Shown here: piece by piece, positions 10,562-22,386 of the stretch
How the letters are laid out: each line of letters starts with the position of its first letter
Numbering within the stretch: position 1 is the first letter of the stretch
Source: Xenorhabdus poinarii G6
GTDB taxonomy: Bacteria; Pseudomonadota; Gammaproteobacteria; Enterobacterales; Enterobacteriaceae
Length of the DNA: 64,000 nucleotides
Direction of reading: 5' to 3'
Assembly (NCBI RefSeq): GCF_000968175.1
Contig: NZ_FO704551.1
Coordinates: 2,852,001-2,916,000 of the forward strand
Notes under the pieces: model-generated
What the model was told of the DNA's origin: nothing
Databases searched by the model: none
What the model saw: the letters and a program-made list of their open reading frames with translations, nothing else
Translations under genes and position numbers: made by a program

Positions 10562-12943
10562 TTACCAAACTCCGCCAATACTGAACTGGAATTGCTCCGA
10601 TCTATCACCTGCGTATTCTTTGATTGGCTTCGCATAAGAGAAACTCAATGGCCCTAAGGGTGACAGCCATTGCAGAGCAACACCGGCCGAAACACGGATA
10701 TTATTGGGTTTACTGTAATCTGGCACTCCAGCGTAAGCCTTATCCCAGTTGGTATCCCATACCGTCCCTGCATCCACAAACAGAGAAGTTCGCAGAGAGT
10801 TCGCATACTTATCATCCAGGAATGGGGTTGGCGTAATCAATTCGAAACTGGCAACCGCTGTCGCGTTCCCCCCAACGGCATCACGGGATGGGCTATTTTT
10901 AACTGCTGAGCCATCCTTCTCTAAATATACCGCTTTCGGGCCAATATTATTCGACCGGAAGCCGCGCACACTGCTGGAACCACCCGCATAGAAGTTTTCA
11001 TAGAATGGCATTTCTTTGCCACCCAAACCACCGCCGTATCCCAAACGGGTACGTCCCATTAAGACCCATGAACGCGCCTCGTTTAACGGGTAGTAACCTG
11101 TCGAATTCAACGTGACTTTATAGAACTGGTTATCTGACCCCGGGATCGTGACTTTCGCATCCAGGGATGATTTCAGACCGGATGTCGGGAAGAAACCGCG
11201 GTCAAGATTGTTGTAAATCCATCCCAGCGTCATCGAGATATCACTGGAGTCAAATCTCGCTTTGTCATCATAGGTGGTTTTTTTGCCCATTTTGTCCAAA
11301 TAACGCCACATCGCAACCTGTGGTCGCATATTAGACAGCGAGTTATGGATATACCCCAGTCTCAACGATATGCCGTTATTTTCATTTAATGGGAAACCGA
11401 GCGAGCCCTCAGTACCGTATGCTTTATTAGTATAATTCGAAAGATCCGCATCATTGGCCCGGAAGTCATTATAGAACACCCGTCCACCCAAACTGACACC
11501 GTCAACCGTGAAATAAGGGTTAGTGATAGATATATCGGTCGATGTTGAATAATCATTCTTACTGGCATTGATCCCCACAGAGTTACCGCTTCCTAGCCAG
11601 TTAGACTGCTGCACACCGACCTGGAAACTCATCCCGCTTTCTGTGCCGAAACCAACCCCAAAGTTCATAGAACCCGTATTGCGTTCTTTCACTTTGTAAA
11701 CTACATCAACCTGATCTGGGCTGCCCGGTACTCGTTCAGTTTCCACATTAACGGTATCAAAATATCCCAATCGATTCAGACGCTCTTTGCCCTGCTCAAC
11801 CAAATCACTGCCCAACCATGAGCCTTCCATCTGGCGCATTTCACGGCGCAGTACGGCGTCTTTACTCACGTCATTGCCGGAAAAACGGATTTTACGCACA
11901 TAGAAGCGATTGCCGGCATCCACATTCACCTGCAATTTAACCGTCTTATCGGCATCGTTGATTTCAGGTTGTGTCATAACTCGGGGATAAGCATAACCGT
12001 GGCGACCCAGCAGGTTTTTGATCGCGTTTTCCATCTTGGTGACTTCTGCACCATTATACAGTGAACCCGGCTCTATTTTTGTCAACTCAGCGATTTGAGA
12101 CTGATAACCCGCCAGATTCCCATTTAAGTCAACGCCAACGATTTTATATTGATCGCCTTCGGTGATATTAACAGTAATATAAATGCCTTTTTTATCGGGC
12201 GTCAGATTAACCTGAGTTGAAGCAATGTTAAAACGGGCATAGCCTCGATCAAGATAGAAACTGCGCAAGGTTTCAAGGTCACCCGCTAATTTCTGCTTCT
12301 GATATTTCTGATCTGCCGTCAAGTTCCACCAGGGAACATCGTCCCTAAGCTGGAAATGGTTAAGCAACTCATTTGTTGAAAAAGCCTTATTACCCACAAT
12401 ATTAATTTGTTGGATTTTGGCAGACATCCCTTCAGTAAAAACAAGCTTCAAATCAACACGGTTGCGGGGCAGTGGCGTGACAACCGCTTTTACTGTCGCG
12501 TTATATTTACCAACGCTGTAATAGAAATCTTCCAGCCCTTTTTCAATATTGGACAGCATAGTACGGTCAAGAGCTTCACCAACACGAACACGCGAGGCCT
12601 CAAGGTTCTGCTTGAGCATGTCATCTTTCACCGATTTGTTACCGGAGAAAGTAATGCTGGCGATGGTTGGCCGTTCTTTTACTTGAACGACAAGTGAATT
12701 GCCATCACGTAAGACACGAACATCTTCAAAGTTTCCAGTTGAGAACAGTGAATGAATCATGCGGCTAATGTCTTCATCACTAACCGTATCACCGACTCGA
12801 ACGGGCATGTTCAGTAATGCTGCACCAACGGTGACACGTTGAAGACCCTCAAAATGAATGTCCTGAACTACGAATCCGTCTGAACCGTATGCAGTGGCGC
12901 TGCCGAACAGCAGCGACGCTATGAGCAACTTTTTCATCGCCAT
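10562..12943 (-). CDS. bamA: Outer-membrane protein assembly factor BamA
   Basis: BamA is the core beta-barrel insertase of the BAM complex. From the start chosen here the precursor is 793 residues. [15 protein letters not shown] opens a Sec signal peptide, and the mature protein begins near [14 protein letters not shown]. Five POTRA repeats (about 25-420) precede a 16-strand barrel with the conserved VRGF motif in loop 6 and a C-terminal FSIGGVW with terminal aromatic. A longer frame reaches 13009 but would overlap rseP and add residues before the signal peptide, so the ATG at 12943 is preferred. It lies 34 bases after rseP. Confidence 0.96.
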   Translation of the reverse strand: MAMKKLLIASLLFGSATAYGSDGFVVQDIHFEGLQRVTVGAALLNMPVRVGDTVSDEDISRMIHSLFSTGNFEDVRVLRDGNSLVVQVKERPTIASITFSGNKSVKDDMLKQNLEASRVRVGEALDRTMLSNIEKGLEDFYYSVGKYNATVKAVVTPLPRNRVDLKLVFTEGMSAKIQQINIVGNKAFSTNELLNHFQLRDDVPWWNLTADQKYQKQKLAGDLETLRSFYLDRGYARFNIASTQVNLTPDKKGIYITVNITEGDQYKIVGVDLNGNLAGYQSQIAELTKIEPGSLYNGAEVTKMENAIKNLLGRHGYAYPRVMTQPEINDADKTVKLQVNVDAGNRFYVRKIRFSGNDVSKDAVLRREMRQMEGSWLGSDLVEQGKERLNRLGYFDTVNVETERVPGSPDQVDVVYKVKERNTGSMNFGVGFGTESGMSFQVGVQQSNWLGSGNSVGINASKNDYSTSTDISITNPYFTVDGVSLGGRVFYNDFRANDADLSNYTNKAYGTEGSLGFPLNENNGISLRLGYIHNSLSNMRPQVAMWRYLDKMGKKTTYDDKARFDSSDISMTLGWIYNNLDRGFFPTSGLKSSLDAKVTIPGSDNQFYKVTLNSTGYYPLNEARSWVLMGRTRLGYGGGLGGKEMPFYENFYAGGSSSVRGFRSNNIGPKAVYLEKDGSAVKNSPSRDAVGGNATAVASFELITPTPFLDDKYANSLRTSLFVDAGTVWDTNWDKAYAGVPDYSKPNNIRVSAGVALQWLSPLGPLSFSYAKPIKEYAGDRSEQFQFSIGGVW

Positions 12944-12977
12944 CGTTGTTATGCGTTTTCCTAACCAGTCCCCCACC

Positions 12978-14330
12978 TTAAAAGCGGGAGAAATCATTGA
13001 AAAGTGCAAGCCCCATTAATAACACCAGTAACATAGCACCAATGCGATAACTGAAGTCTTGTACACGCTCGGAGACCGGTCTTCCCTTGATTTTTTCGAT
13101 AGCAAGGAAAAACAGGTGTCCACCATCTAGAACGGGTAATGGGAACAAATTAATGATCCCAAGATTGACGCTGATGAGCGCCAAAAACATTAAATAATAT
13201 ACCAAGCCAGAGTCAGCCGATACGCCGGCGCCTTTGGCAATAGAAATCGGACCACTCAGGTTGTTAAGTTTTAAATCGCCCACAATCAATTTGCCGATCA
13301 TTTTGACCGTCAGCTTCATCAATTGCCAAGTCTTGTCTCCTGCCTCATAAACGGCAGAAAAAGGCCCATATTGCTGAATAATTTTGTCGTTATCCGCTAA
13401 TGGAATGACTTTCAATTCGACGCCAGCAACGCCCTCTTCACGACCATCGGATAACTTTCTGACTTCGGGAGTCAGCGACAGGGAAACCATCCCATCAGCC
13501 CTTGCAACGTCCAATTTTAGAGGAATATTCGGATTCTTCCTGACGAAAGAAGAAAAAGTGTGCCATACATCGACATCTTGACCATTGACTTTAACGATCC
13601 TATCCCCACTTTGTAAACCCGCTTTTTCCGCGGCTGAAGCAGGATAAACTTTTTCTACTTGCGAATCTGGGCGCGGAACGACAGGCATTATGCCCAAAGA
13701 CAGTAAAATATCCTGTTTGGACGGATCGAAATTCCAATCATGCAAATCCAGTGTCTTTTGAACACGATGAGACGAATCCGCAGGTAAGACATCAATCGCT
13801 ACCGATGCCGTACCAACGCGCTCTATCATGGCAAGGCGTACCGCATTCCAATCAGAAGTTTCGATACCATTAACCGCTTTTAGTTCCATGCCAGGCAAAA
13901 TATTTGCCTGTGCCGCGATAGAATGCGGTTTCACATCCAACACGACTGAGCGCACGGATGGCACACCAATCACAAAGACCAGCCAATAAGCGATGACGGC
14001 CAGAATGAAGTTGGCGATTGGCCCTGCACTGATAACGGCTGCCCGCTGGCCAATCGTTTTATTATTGAATGCCATATGACGACGTTCGGGAGGCACTTCC
14101 CCTGCCCGCTCGTCGAGCATTTTGACATATCCGCCAAGGGGAATCAGTGCGATAACGTATTCGGTTCCCTGTTTATCTGTGCGACGCCAAAGCACTTTAC
14201 CAAACCCGATGGAAAAGCGTTCAACGTAGATACCACATCGTCTGGCCACCCAAAAGTGACCAAATTCATGCATTGTGATGAGAATACCCAAAGCAACAAT
14301 AAATGCAGCCAGATTCCAGAGAATATCCAT
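12978..14330 (-). CDS. rseP: Site-2 zinc metalloprotease RseP
   Basis: RseP cleaves the anti-sigma factor RseA inside the membrane after DegS, releasing sigma E; it also clears signal-peptide remnants. The 450 residues equal the E. coli length. The HEFGH zinc site is at residues 21-25 in the first helix, two PDZ domains fill the periplasmic middle (about 125-310), and the second active-site motif LDGGH lies near residue 400. It is next to bamA, whose envelope-stress signal it relays, and 9 bases after cdsA. Confidence 0.97.
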   Translation of the reverse strand: MDILWNLAAFIVALGILITMHEFGHFWVARRCGIYVERFSIGFGKVLWRRTDKQGTEYVIALIPLGGYVKMLDERAGEVPPERRHMAFNNKTIGQRAAVISAGPIANFILAVIAYWLVFVIGVPSVRSVVLDVKPHSIAAQANILPGMELKAVNGIETSDWNAVRLAMIERVGTASVAIDVLPADSSHRVQKTLDLHDWNFDPSKQDILLSLGIMPVVPRPDSQVEKVYPASAAEKAGLQSGDRIVKVNGQDVDVWHTFSSFVRKNPNIPLKLDVARADGMVSLSLTPEVRKLSDGREEGVAGVELKVIPLADNDKIIQQYGPFSAVYEAGDKTWQLMKLTVKMIGKLIVGDLKLNNLSGPISIAKGAGVSADSGLVYYLMFLALISVNLGIINLFPLPVLDGGHLFFLAIEKIKGRPVSERVQDFSYRIGAMLLVLLMGLALFNDFSRF

Positions 14331-14339
14331 TACGTACCT

Positions 14340-15203
14340 TCAGAGAGTAAGTCCAGAGGAGAATAACATCATCAGCCCGGCAAACACCGGAATCGCCGCT
14401 GTCAGGCTATCAATCCTATCCATGACACCACCGTGTCCCGGAATTAATTGACTACTGTCTTTGATCCCGGATTCCCGCTTGAACATACTTTCAGTCAAAT
14501 CACCAAAGACTGAAGCAATCACCACTACCGTAGAAATCAGTAATAAGTGTTCTGGCATTGCAGGGACAGGCGCAAATTTTCCGAACAACCACGAAATCAA
14601 CGCTGCCGTTAATAATCCACCGACAAGCCCTTCAAGGGTTTTACCGGGTGATACTTTAGGTGCCATCTTATGCTTACCCATTGTGCGGCCAAAAAGATAA
14701 GCACCAGAATCCGCCGCCCATACCAACAACATGACGTACAATAACCACCATGCACCATCATAAGGATGATTTTCATAGCCCTGGGCACGTAGTACCATCA
14801 TTCCACAATAAAATGGCACGATAGTCAGAACCCCAAACAGCAGACGTAAAGCAACCGATGATTTCCAGATGGCAGCAGAGGCAGGGTAAGTCACCACCAA
14901 TAAAATGGCGGCGATCCACCAAAGCATCCCCGCCCATAATGGATATACAATTTGTGGTTTTTCAATGAGAGAAGAAAAGTCCGACAAAGAGTATTGCAAG
15001 GCAAATAAGCCAACGGCACATAATACGGCCAACATAATACGTTTAGTTGGCGTAAAGAGACCGGCAAATTGCCCCCATTCCCATGCGGCAAGTGCTGATA
15101 CCGCGATAACAACCAGCCCAAACCCAGAAGGGGGAAGAAAAAACAGCGCTACAATAACCAGTGGAATCAATATCAACGTAGTTAAAAGACGGTACTTCAG
15201 CAA
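14340..15203 (-). CDS. cdsA: Phosphatidate cytidylyltransferase
   Basis: CdsA makes CDP-diacylglycerol from phosphatidate and CTP, the branch point for all membrane phospholipids. The 287-residue protein has about eight membrane helices. The cytoplasmic KVSPGKTLEGLVGG loop and the C-terminal family signature (FGDLTES...IPGHGGVMDRIDSL) carry the catalytic acidic residues. Nine bases separate it from uppS and nine from rseP, so the envelope genes form one run. Confidence 0.97.
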   Translation of the reverse strand: MLKYRLLTTLILIPLVIVALFFLPPSGFGLVVIAVSALAAWEWGQFAGLFTPTKRIMLAVLCAVGLFALQYSLSDFSSLIEKPQIVYPLWAGMLWWIAAILLVVTYPASAAIWKSSVALRLLFGVLTIVPFYCGMMVLRAQGYENHPYDGAWWLLYVMLLVWAADSGAYLFGRTMGKHKMAPKVSPGKTLEGLVGGLLTAALISWLFGKFAPVPAMPEHLLLISTVVVIASVFGDLTESMFKRESGIKDSSQLIPGHGGVMDRIDSLTAAIPVFAGLMMLFSSGLTL

Positions 15204-15212
15204 GTTATCCTC

Positions 15213-15968
15213 CTATGATCCCACTTCGGCATCGTCTGGTCTTGTTCCGCCAAATCGGCGTTCTCGTTTAGCAAAGGCATGAATTGCACCTTCAAAAACA
15301 GTTTCATCAAAATCAGGCCAAAGTATATCGGTAAAATACAATTCTGCATAAGCGATCTGCCATAACAGGAAGTTACTGATACGATGTTCTCCTCCGGTTC
15401 TAATAACCAGATCAACGTCGGACTGCTGATTTAAACTGACGAAGTGACCCACTGTCGCTTCGGTAATATCGTCTGGCGTCAACACATTGGCTTTAATTTT
15501 TTCAGCAACTTGCTTAACGCTTTGAACCAGATCCCACCGGCCACCATAGTTAGCCGCAATATTCAGTTGCAATCCGGTATTACCCGCTGTCAAAGCCACT
15601 GAACGGCAGATACGCTCCTGTAACCGTGAGCTAAAACGACTCATATCACCAATAACAGATAATTTCACATTATGCTTATGCAGGTTTTTAACTTCATTAT
15701 CGAGCGCGAAAACAAACAACTCCATCAATGAACTGACTTCCTGCTGTGGGCGATTCCAGTTTTCGCTACTAAAAGCATATAGCGTCAGCGATTCAATGTT
15801 ATGTTTCACTGAAAAACTCACGGCACTGCGTACTGCTTTAATTCCCGCACGGTGGCCAAAAACTCTTAATTTGCCACGTTTTTTGGCCCAACGACCATTA
15901 CCATCCATAATGATGGCAACATGTCTGGGTAACGTTGGCAATGAGTCACTATCACAGGGAGATATCAC
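15213..15968 (-). CDS. uppS: Undecaprenyl diphosphate synthase
   Basis: This cis-prenyltransferase (also ispU) adds eight isopentenyl units to farnesyl diphosphate, giving the C55 carrier for peptidoglycan, LPS and capsule. The 251-residue protein has the MDGNGRWAKKRG motif with catalytic Asp22, the SSENWNRP segment, and the C-terminal RTGGEHRISNFLLWQ signature with ELYFTDILWPDF. It follows dxr, which feeds the same isoprenoid pathway, after 264 bases. Confidence 0.97.
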   Translation of the reverse strand: MISPCDSDSLPTLPRHVAIIMDGNGRWAKKRGKLRVFGHRAGIKAVRSAVSFSVKHNIESLTLYAFSSENWNRPQQEVSSLMELFVFALDNEVKNLHKHNVKLSVIGDMSRFSSRLQERICRSVALTAGNTGLQLNIAANYGGRWDLVQSVKQVAEKIKANVLTPDDITEATVGHFVSLNQQSDVDLVIRTGGEHRISNFLLWQIAYAELYFTDILWPDFDETVFEGAIHAFAKRERRFGGTRPDDAEVGS

Positions 15969-16232
15969 TCAAAATAATCCTTAAATAACTAAGCTGATTT
16001 TGAATAAATTCAATCAGTTATAAACATAAAAGCCGTGTTACGAGTTAACAATGACCCTGGCTATTTTTGGCACGCTCTGCCTAACAGCCTTTGTTTCTGT
16101 GAATCTTTCACACGTTTATCGTGATCCTGATACCGGAAACAGGCAATTGAATTGGCTATTATAGCAACTATCACGTACCCGCGAACTATATCATTTGCCA
16201 AAATTCACACATATATTTATTAGAAAAACTTG

Positions 16233-17429
16233 CTATTTGATAAAGGTGCGTATTATTTCCCTCGCAGAAGCCCTCGTTATCTTGTCGATTGCTAAGACTT
16301 CTTCGATACTTTGAGGTTCAGGTAAATTGATTTTTTCCACGACACATCGATTGATGGTCGCGATATCGGTAAAACGAATTCCTCCCTTCAAAAAAGCGTC
16401 AACCGTTTCTTCATTGGCTGCATTCAATGCCGTTGTTGCTGCCTGTCCCTGATGGCAAGCTTCAATCGCCAGTTGCAAACAAGGATAACGCTGATAATCC
16501 AGCGGCTCAAAAGTGAGCATACTCAGTGTCGTAAAATCCAGAGGCTTCACGCCGGATGGAATACGATGCGGATAAGCCATCGCATAAGCAATGGGTGTAC
16601 ACATATCCTGTGTTCCCAGTTGTGCGATGATGCTACCATCCTGATAACGAACCATTGAGTGGATGACGGATTGGGGATGCAATAGCACTTCCATTTCATC
16701 GGTAGACGCATTGAACAGGCAACACGCTTCGATATATTCCAGCCCCTTGTTCATCATCGTGGCAGAATCAACCGAGATTTTACGTCCCATTGACCAAATA
16801 GGATGAGCACACGCTTCATCCGGCGTCATATTAGGTAAGTTTGCTAAAGGCGTCTTGCGGAACGGCCCACCTGAACCAGTTAAGATAATGCTGGAGATAC
16901 CGTGTTCTTTTAAATTGATATTGCCCAGGTTGTGTTGAACTTCCGCCGGCAAACTTTGGAAAATAGCATTATGTTCGCTATCAATTGGCAGCAATTGCGC
17001 TTTATATTGCACCACGGCGTTCATAAACAGGCGACCACTGGTTATCAGCGATTCTTTGTTCGCCAGCAGAACTTGTTTGCCTTTACGGATCGCCGCCAAC
17101 GTCGGCAATAACCCAGCCACACCCACAATGGCCGACATGACTTGATCGACATCATCCAATGCCGCTAAATCACAAATGGCGTCTTTACCAGACAATACTT
17201 CAGTTTGGCTTCCCTGCTCCTGCAATAACTGCCCCAACGCTTTTGCCGACGATGCATCTGCCATTGCTGCATATTGTGGCCGGAATTCCAGACATTGCTG
17301 TGCCATAACGTCAATATTTTTCCCGGCAACCAGTGCGACGACACTGAATTTTTCCGGGTTATTTCGGACAACAGAAAGGGTACTTTTCCCAATCGAACCC
17401 GTTGAGCCAAGAATAGTTAACCGTTTCAT
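16233..17429 (-). CDS. dxr: 1-deoxy-D-xylulose 5-phosphate reductoisomerase
   Basis: Dxr converts DXP to 2-C-methyl-erythritol 4-phosphate with NADPH, the committed step of the non-mevalonate isoprenoid pathway and the target of fosmidomycin. The 398 residues match E. coli. The N-terminal [11 protein letters not shown] is the NADPH-binding loop; the central [13 protein letters not shown] holds metal-binding and substrate residues. Its product ultimately feeds uppS, the next gene. Confidence 0.97.
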   Translation of the reverse strand: MKRLTILGSTGSIGKSTLSVVRNNPEKFSVVALVAGKNIDVMAQQCLEFRPQYAAMADASSAKALGQLLQEQGSQTEVLSGKDAICDLAALDDVDQVMSAIVGVAGLLPTLAAIRKGKQVLLANKESLITSGRLFMNAVVQYKAQLLPIDSEHNAIFQSLPAEVQHNLGNINLKEHGISSIILTGSGGPFRKTPLANLPNMTPDEACAHPIWSMGRKISVDSATMMNKGLEYIEACCLFNASTDEMEVLLHPQSVIHSMVRYQDGSIIAQLGTQDMCTPIAYAMAYPHRIPSGVKPLDFTTLSMLTFEPLDYQRYPCLQLAIEACHQGQAATTALNAANEETVDAFLKGGIRFTDIATINRCVVEKINLPEPQSIEEVLAIDKITRASAREIIRTFIK

Positions 17430-17569
17430 TTTAATACTCTAACTATGCTGCTGATATAAAATCGCAATGGAATATTGCGATAGTCAATCACAATAGTTTG
17501 AGCGGTACAGATCGCTATGTCCATCGCTTGAGAAAGAAATGTGATACGAAGTGTAATATCAAGGATAAG

Positions 17570-17598
17570 GACAACGCCGCGAGGATCGCGGCGTTGTC
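17570..17598 (-). terminator. Terminator hairpin after frr
   Basis: Perfect 12-base arms GACAACGCCGCG (17570-17581) and CGCGGCGTTGTC (17587-17598) around a five-base loop lie 15 bases after the frr stop. On the minus strand a T-rich stretch (CCTTATCCTT) follows. It separates the frr transcript from dxr. Confidence 0.75.
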
Positions 17599-17613
17599 TA
17601 TATGAAATGGCAA

Positions 17614-18171
17614 TTAGAAATCCATCAACTCAGTTTCTTTATTTGCCAGTGCTTCATCAACTTTCTTAATGAAGCTGTCAGTCAGTTTCTGAATTTCGTC
17701 CTGTGAACGACGATCTTCATCTTCACTGATCTCTTTCTCTTTCAGCAAAGCCTTGACCTTATCGTTCGCATCACGACGAATGTTACGGATGGAGACACGT
17801 CCCTGCTCTGCTTCGCCACGAACAACCTTAATAAGATCCTTACGGCGCTCTTCCGTCAGTGGTGGCAACGGAACACGAATAATGGTTCCGGCAGAAGAAG
17901 GGTTCAACCCCAGATCGGAAGCCATAATGGCTTTTTCGACAGCCGCAGCCATAGAGCGATCAAAGACGGTGATCGCTAAAGTGCGCGCATCTTCTGCAAC
18001 GACGTTTGCAATCTGACGCAGTGGAGTCGCAGCGCCATAATATTCAACGCTGATGCCATCCAACAGGCTAGGAGAAGCACGGCCAGTGCGAATCTTACTA
18101 ATTTGGTTTTTCAGTGCTTCGACGCTTTTTTCCATGCGGTCTTGTGCGTCTTTCTTGATTTCATTAATCAC
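17614..18171 (-). CDS. frr: Ribosome recycling factor
   Basis: RRF, with EF-G, splits the post-termination ribosome. A GTG start at 18171 gives 185 residues, exactly the usual length. It has an AAGGG ribosome binding site eight bases upstream and makes the N-terminus align with enteric RRF ([13 protein letters not shown]). The longer frame to 18213 adds fourteen residues without a family match. The three-helix stalk and the [12 protein letters not shown] segment are intact. Confidence 0.95.
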   Translation of the reverse strand: MINEIKKDAQDRMEKSVEALKNQISKIRTGRASPSLLDGISVEYYGAATPLRQIANVVAEDARTLAITVFDRSMAAAVEKAIMASDLGLNPSSAGTIIRVPLPPLTEERRKDLIKVVRGEAEQGRVSIRNIRRDANDKVKALLKEKEISEDEDRRSQDEIQKLTDSFIKKVDEALANKETELMDF

Positions 18172-18343
18172 GTTACAAACCCTTGGGAGATGGTTATTTT
18201 TTAGGCCATCCATACCTCATTCACAAATAAGTGAATCAAATACGCTAAGAAATATATGGCCCGGTGTCATTAAATTTGGCGCATCAGGACGCTGATCATA
18301 CCGTCAAATGTCATCGGTGTCTCTCAGCCTGCATTGTGAAAAA

Positions 18344-19072
18344 TCAGTCGTGAGAAATCAGCGTACCTTCACTTTCCCCCATCACAACACGACGAAGTGC
18401 GCCTGGTTTATTCATATTAAAGACACGAATTGGCAAGTTATGGTCACGAGCCAGCGTAAAGGCCGCCAGATCCATCACTTTCAATTCACGTTCTAACACG
18501 TCCTGGTAAGTGAGTTTATTGTAAAGAACGGCTTCAGGATCTTTTGTCGGATCAGCGGAATAAACGCCATCAACTTTAGTTGCTTTTAACACAACATCCG
18601 CTTCGATTTCAATGCCACGCAGACAGGCAGCAGAATCTGTTGTAAAGAATGGGTTGCCAGTACCCGCAGAGAAAATAACAACGCGACCGTGACGCAGTAA
18701 GCTTATCGCCTCAGCCCAGCTATAGTTATCACATACGCCATTCAATGGAATAGCCGACATCAAACGCGCGTTCACATAGGCGCGATGCAAAGCATCACGC
18801 ATTGCCAGGCCATTCATCACCGTCGCCAACATGCCCATGTGATCACCGACGACACGGTTCATGCCTGCTTCTGCCAAACCGGCGCCACGAAACAGGTTGC
18901 CTCCTCCAATAACGACACCGACCTGAATACCCAGCTCAACCAGTTCTTTGATTTCCTGAGCCATGCGGTCTAAGACGCTGGCGTCGATACCAAAACCTTC
19001 TGCGCCTTGCAGGGCTTCTCCACTGAGCTTAAGCAGGATTCTCTGATATACGGGTTTTGCATTGGTTGCCAT
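18344..19072 (-). CDS. pyrH: Uridylate kinase
   Basis: PyrH phosphorylates UMP to UDP with ATP; the bacterial hexameric enzyme belongs to the amino-acid-kinase fold, is activated by GTP and inhibited by UTP. The 242-residue protein (E. coli 241) starts [21 protein letters not shown], with the phosphate-binding KLSGEAL and GGGNLFRG motifs and the [14 protein letters not shown] region for nucleotide binding. It sits between tsf and frr in the conserved order. Confidence 0.97.
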   Translation of the reverse strand: MATNAKPVYQRILLKLSGEALQGAEGFGIDASVLDRMAQEIKELVELGIQVGVVIGGGNLFRGAGLAEAGMNRVVGDHMGMLATVMNGLAMRDALHRAYVNARLMSAIPLNGVCDNYSWAEAISLLRHGRVVIFSAGTGNPFFTTDSAACLRGIEIEADVVLKATKVDGVYSADPTKDPEAVLYNKLTYQDVLERELKVMDLAAFTLARDHNLPIRVFNMNKPGALRRVVMGESEGTLISHD

Positions 19073-19181
19073 GGTGTTCAGTCCTAAGCAGATAAGGATA
19101 TTGGGGGTTTTATTACGGTTTACTCAACAACGACACATCCACGCTATGCAGCCCGGATGTCAAAATTCATCATGAGATAAA

Positions 19182-19208
19182 ACAGAACCGCCAATCGGCG
19201 GCCCCGTT
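19182..19208 (-). terminator. Terminator after tsf
   Basis: A GC-rich hairpin built on CCGCC (19188-19192) and GGCGG (19197-19201), with partly paired flanks, lies just beyond the tsf stop. Read on the minus strand it is followed by TTTTATC. It would end the rpsB-tsf message before pyrH. Confidence 0.7.
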
Positions 19209-19216
19209 TAAGAAAA

Positions 19217-20074
19217 TTAAGACTGCTTACTCATTGCAGCAACTTCTGCTGCGAAATCAGCTTCAACTTTCTCGATACCTTCACCCACTTCGAAACGGAT
19301 GAAGTTGATTACTTTAGCATTGTTTTCTTTCAACAGATCGCCAACAGATTTGCTTGGATCCATCACAAAGTTTTGACCCGTCAGAGAGATTTCGCCGGTG
19401 AATTTGTTCATACGGCCAGAAACCATTTTCTCTGCGATTTCACGAGGCTTACCAGATTGCATTGCGATGTCTAACTGGATCTGGTGCTCACGCTCAACGA
19501 CGTCAGCAGGCACGTCAGTTGGATTCACGTATTCTGGTTTGCTTGCAGCAACGTGCATTGCGATGTGCTTGATCAGTTCTTCGCTTGCGCCTTCAGCTGC
19601 AACCAGGACACCGATACGAGCGCCGTGCAGGTAAGAACCTACGGCTTCGCCTTCCAGGATAGCAACGCGACGAATGTTGATGTTTTCACCAATTTTCGCC
19701 ACCAGCGTCGTACGCTGTTCTTCGAATTTCGCTTTCAGCGCGTCGATGTCAGCGTTCTTGTCTGCCATCACAGCCGTGATAACTTCTTTACCAAACGCCA
19801 GGAAGCCAGCATCTTTAGCAACGAAGTCAGTTTCACAGTTCAGTTCAACGATAGCGGCAAATTTAGCATCCGTTGCAACTTCAACCAGGATAACGCCTTC
19901 AGCAGCAACACGGCCTGCTTTCTTAGCCGCTTTTGCCTGACCTGATTTACGCATGTTATCGATAGCCAGCTCGATATCACCATTTGCTTCAACCAGTGCT
20001 TTTTTACATTCCATCATGCCTGCGCCAGTACGCTCACGCAGTTCTTTTACCAGAGCAGCGGTAATGTCAGCCAT
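19217..20074 (-). CDS. tsf: Translation elongation factor Ts
   Basis: EF-Ts is the nucleotide exchange factor for EF-Tu. The 285-residue protein has the N-terminal UBA-like module ([20 protein letters not shown]) and the conserved [13 protein letters not shown] core that pushes into the EF-Tu nucleotide site. Codon use is strongly biased, as expected for a very abundant protein. It is downstream of rpsB with an attenuator hairpin between them. Confidence 0.98.
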   Translation of the reverse strand: MADITAALVKELRERTGAGMMECKKALVEANGDIELAIDNMRKSGQAKAAKKAGRVAAEGVILVEVATDAKFAAIVELNCETDFVAKDAGFLAFGKEVITAVMADKNADIDALKAKFEEQRTTLVAKIGENINIRRVAILEGEAVGSYLHGARIGVLVAAEGASEELIKHIAMHVAASKPEYVNPTDVPADVVEREHQIQLDIAMQSGKPREIAEKMVSGRMNKFTGEISLTGQNFVMDPSKSVGDLLKENNAKVINFIRFEVGEGIEKVEADFAAEVAAMSKQS

Positions 20075-20160
20075 TTGTTTTATTCCTCGATGTGTCTCGC
20101 GGGAAGATAGTACTCCGCGTGGAAAGTTCTATATCAGATAATAGTTCTATATCAGATAGG

Positions 20161-20183
20161 TAAAAGGGGCCGTAACAGGCCCC
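20161..20183 (-). terminator. Attenuator/terminator between rpsB and tsf
   Basis: Arms GGGGCC (20166-20171) and GGCCCC (20178-20183) with a six-base loop are followed on the minus strand by a short T-run (20161-20165). A partial terminator in this spacer is known in E. coli, where it sets the S2:EF-Ts ratio. Confidence 0.7.
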
Positions 20184-20241
20184 CTAACCAATATATTTCA
20201 ATACCTGGTCAATAAGGGCTCAAAATAATGAGCATGCCTTA

Positions 20242-21189
<948 letters not shown>

Positions 21190-21190
<1 letters not shown>

Positions 21191-21226
21191 GCGCGCTTTA
21201 TACCATAAACCGCCATCAGACTCCAA
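21190..21226 (-). promoter_or_regulatory. Predicted rpsB promoter
   Basis: On the minus strand TTGGAG (21221-21226) and TATAAA (21197-21202) are separated by 18 bases, with a TGG just before the -10 and a GC-rich GCGCGCC just after. A GC-rich discriminator fits ppGpp-controlled ribosomal promoters. The rest of the 449-base rpsB-map spacer to 21416 shows no gene; it must also hold the divergent map promoter. Confidence 0.5.
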
Positions 21227-21416
21227 CATTTGTTACTCACACACCGCCGATAAACGGTTGTTCAACGGGATTTACCCACTATCAATCTCAAACTATGATG
21301 GGAAAGGCTCGGGTTATATTGGCATATATTCGATGGGCTGATACCATTACCGGCAATACCTTTCTTAATTTACTATCAGTTAGTCAATAATTTTCCGACT
21401 TAAATGGATCCATGTC

Positions 21417-22214
21417 ATGGCTATTTCTATCAAAACAGAAGAAGACATTCAGAAAATGCGGGTTGCCGGACGTCTGGCAGCCGAAGTGCTGGAAATGATT
21501 AAGCCTTATGTCAAGGCCGGGGTCACCACCGGTGAACTTGATCGTATCTGCCACAAGCACATCACTGAAAAACAACAGGCGATCTCAGCTTGCCTGGGCT
21601 ACCACGGCTTCCCTAAATCCGTGTGCATCTCCGTCAATGACGTGATTTGTCACGGTATTCCAAGTGATGACAAGGTGTTGAAAGAGGGGGATATCGTCAA
21701 TATCGATGTGACTGTCATCAAAGAGGAGTTCCACGGTGATACATCAAAAATGTTTATTGTGGGCAAGCCAACAATTCAAGGTGAGCGCCTGTGCCGCATC
21801 ACACAAGAAAGCCTGTACCTTGCTCTGAAAATGGTCAAACCCGGCATTCGCCTGCGTAGCATTGGTAAGGCCATTCAGCAATTTGTGGAAAGTCACGATT
21901 ATTCTGTTGTCCGCGAATACTGCGGCCACGGTATCGGCAAAGGCTTCCATGAAGAACCTCACGTTCTGCATTATGATGCTGATGATGGTGGTGTCGTTTT
22001 GCAAAAAGGGATGGCATTCACCATTGAACCAATGGTCAATGCGGGTGATTTCCGCATTCGCTCGATGAAAGATGGCTGGACAGTGAAAACCAAAGATCGC
22101 AGTTGGTCTGCACAGTACGAGCACACCATTGTCGTCACTGACAATGGCTGTGAAATAATGACCTGGCGCAAAGAGGAAGAAGCGCAGATCTCAGCCGTAT
22201 TAGTGAACGCATAA
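21417..22214 (+). CDS. map: Methionine aminopeptidase, type I
   Basis: Map removes the initiator methionine from nascent proteins with small second residues. The 265-residue protein (E. coli 264) has the pita-bread fold. Visible landmarks are the HGFPKSVCISVNDVICHGIP segment with a conserved His, the metal ligands in NIDVTVIK and GDTSKMF, GHGIG with the second metal His, and FTIEPM with Glu. It is divergent from rpsB and precedes glnD, as in E. coli. Confidence 0.97.
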   Translation: MAISIKTEEDIQKMRVAGRLAAEVLEMIKPYVKAGVTTGELDRICHKHITEKQQAISACLGYHGFPKSVCISVNDVICHGIPSDDKVLKEGDIVNIDVTVIKEEFHGDTSKMFIVGKPTIQGERLCRITQESLYLALKMVKPGIRLRSIGKAIQQFVESHDYSVVREYCGHGIGKGFHEEPHVLHYDADDGGVVLQKGMAFTIEPMVNAGDFRIRSMKDGWTVKTKDRSWSAQYEHTIVVTDNGCEIMTWRKEEEAQISAVLVNA

Positions 22215-22386
22215 CGTTCTGCGATCCCCACTGACGATTAAAACAAATTTGCCCAAAAGCTCTCTGCCAAAAACTCACGGGGAGCTTTAATCTCTGCCAT
22301 TAATCCTGTTCATCCCGCGATTTTCTCAGTAATCTGGTCATCATGGTCTGTTTACTCATGAGTTTTCTCGTAATAGGTCTCTGTAT

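Noticed and set aside
12944..13009. Longer N-terminus of BamA
   Set aside because: It would add 22 residues before a good signal peptide and overlap rseP; the ATG at 12943 matches the family.
22256..22288. AAAGCTC/GAGCTTT hairpin between map and glnD as terminator
   Set aside because: Seven-base stem with a 19-base loop and no T-run; too weak to call.
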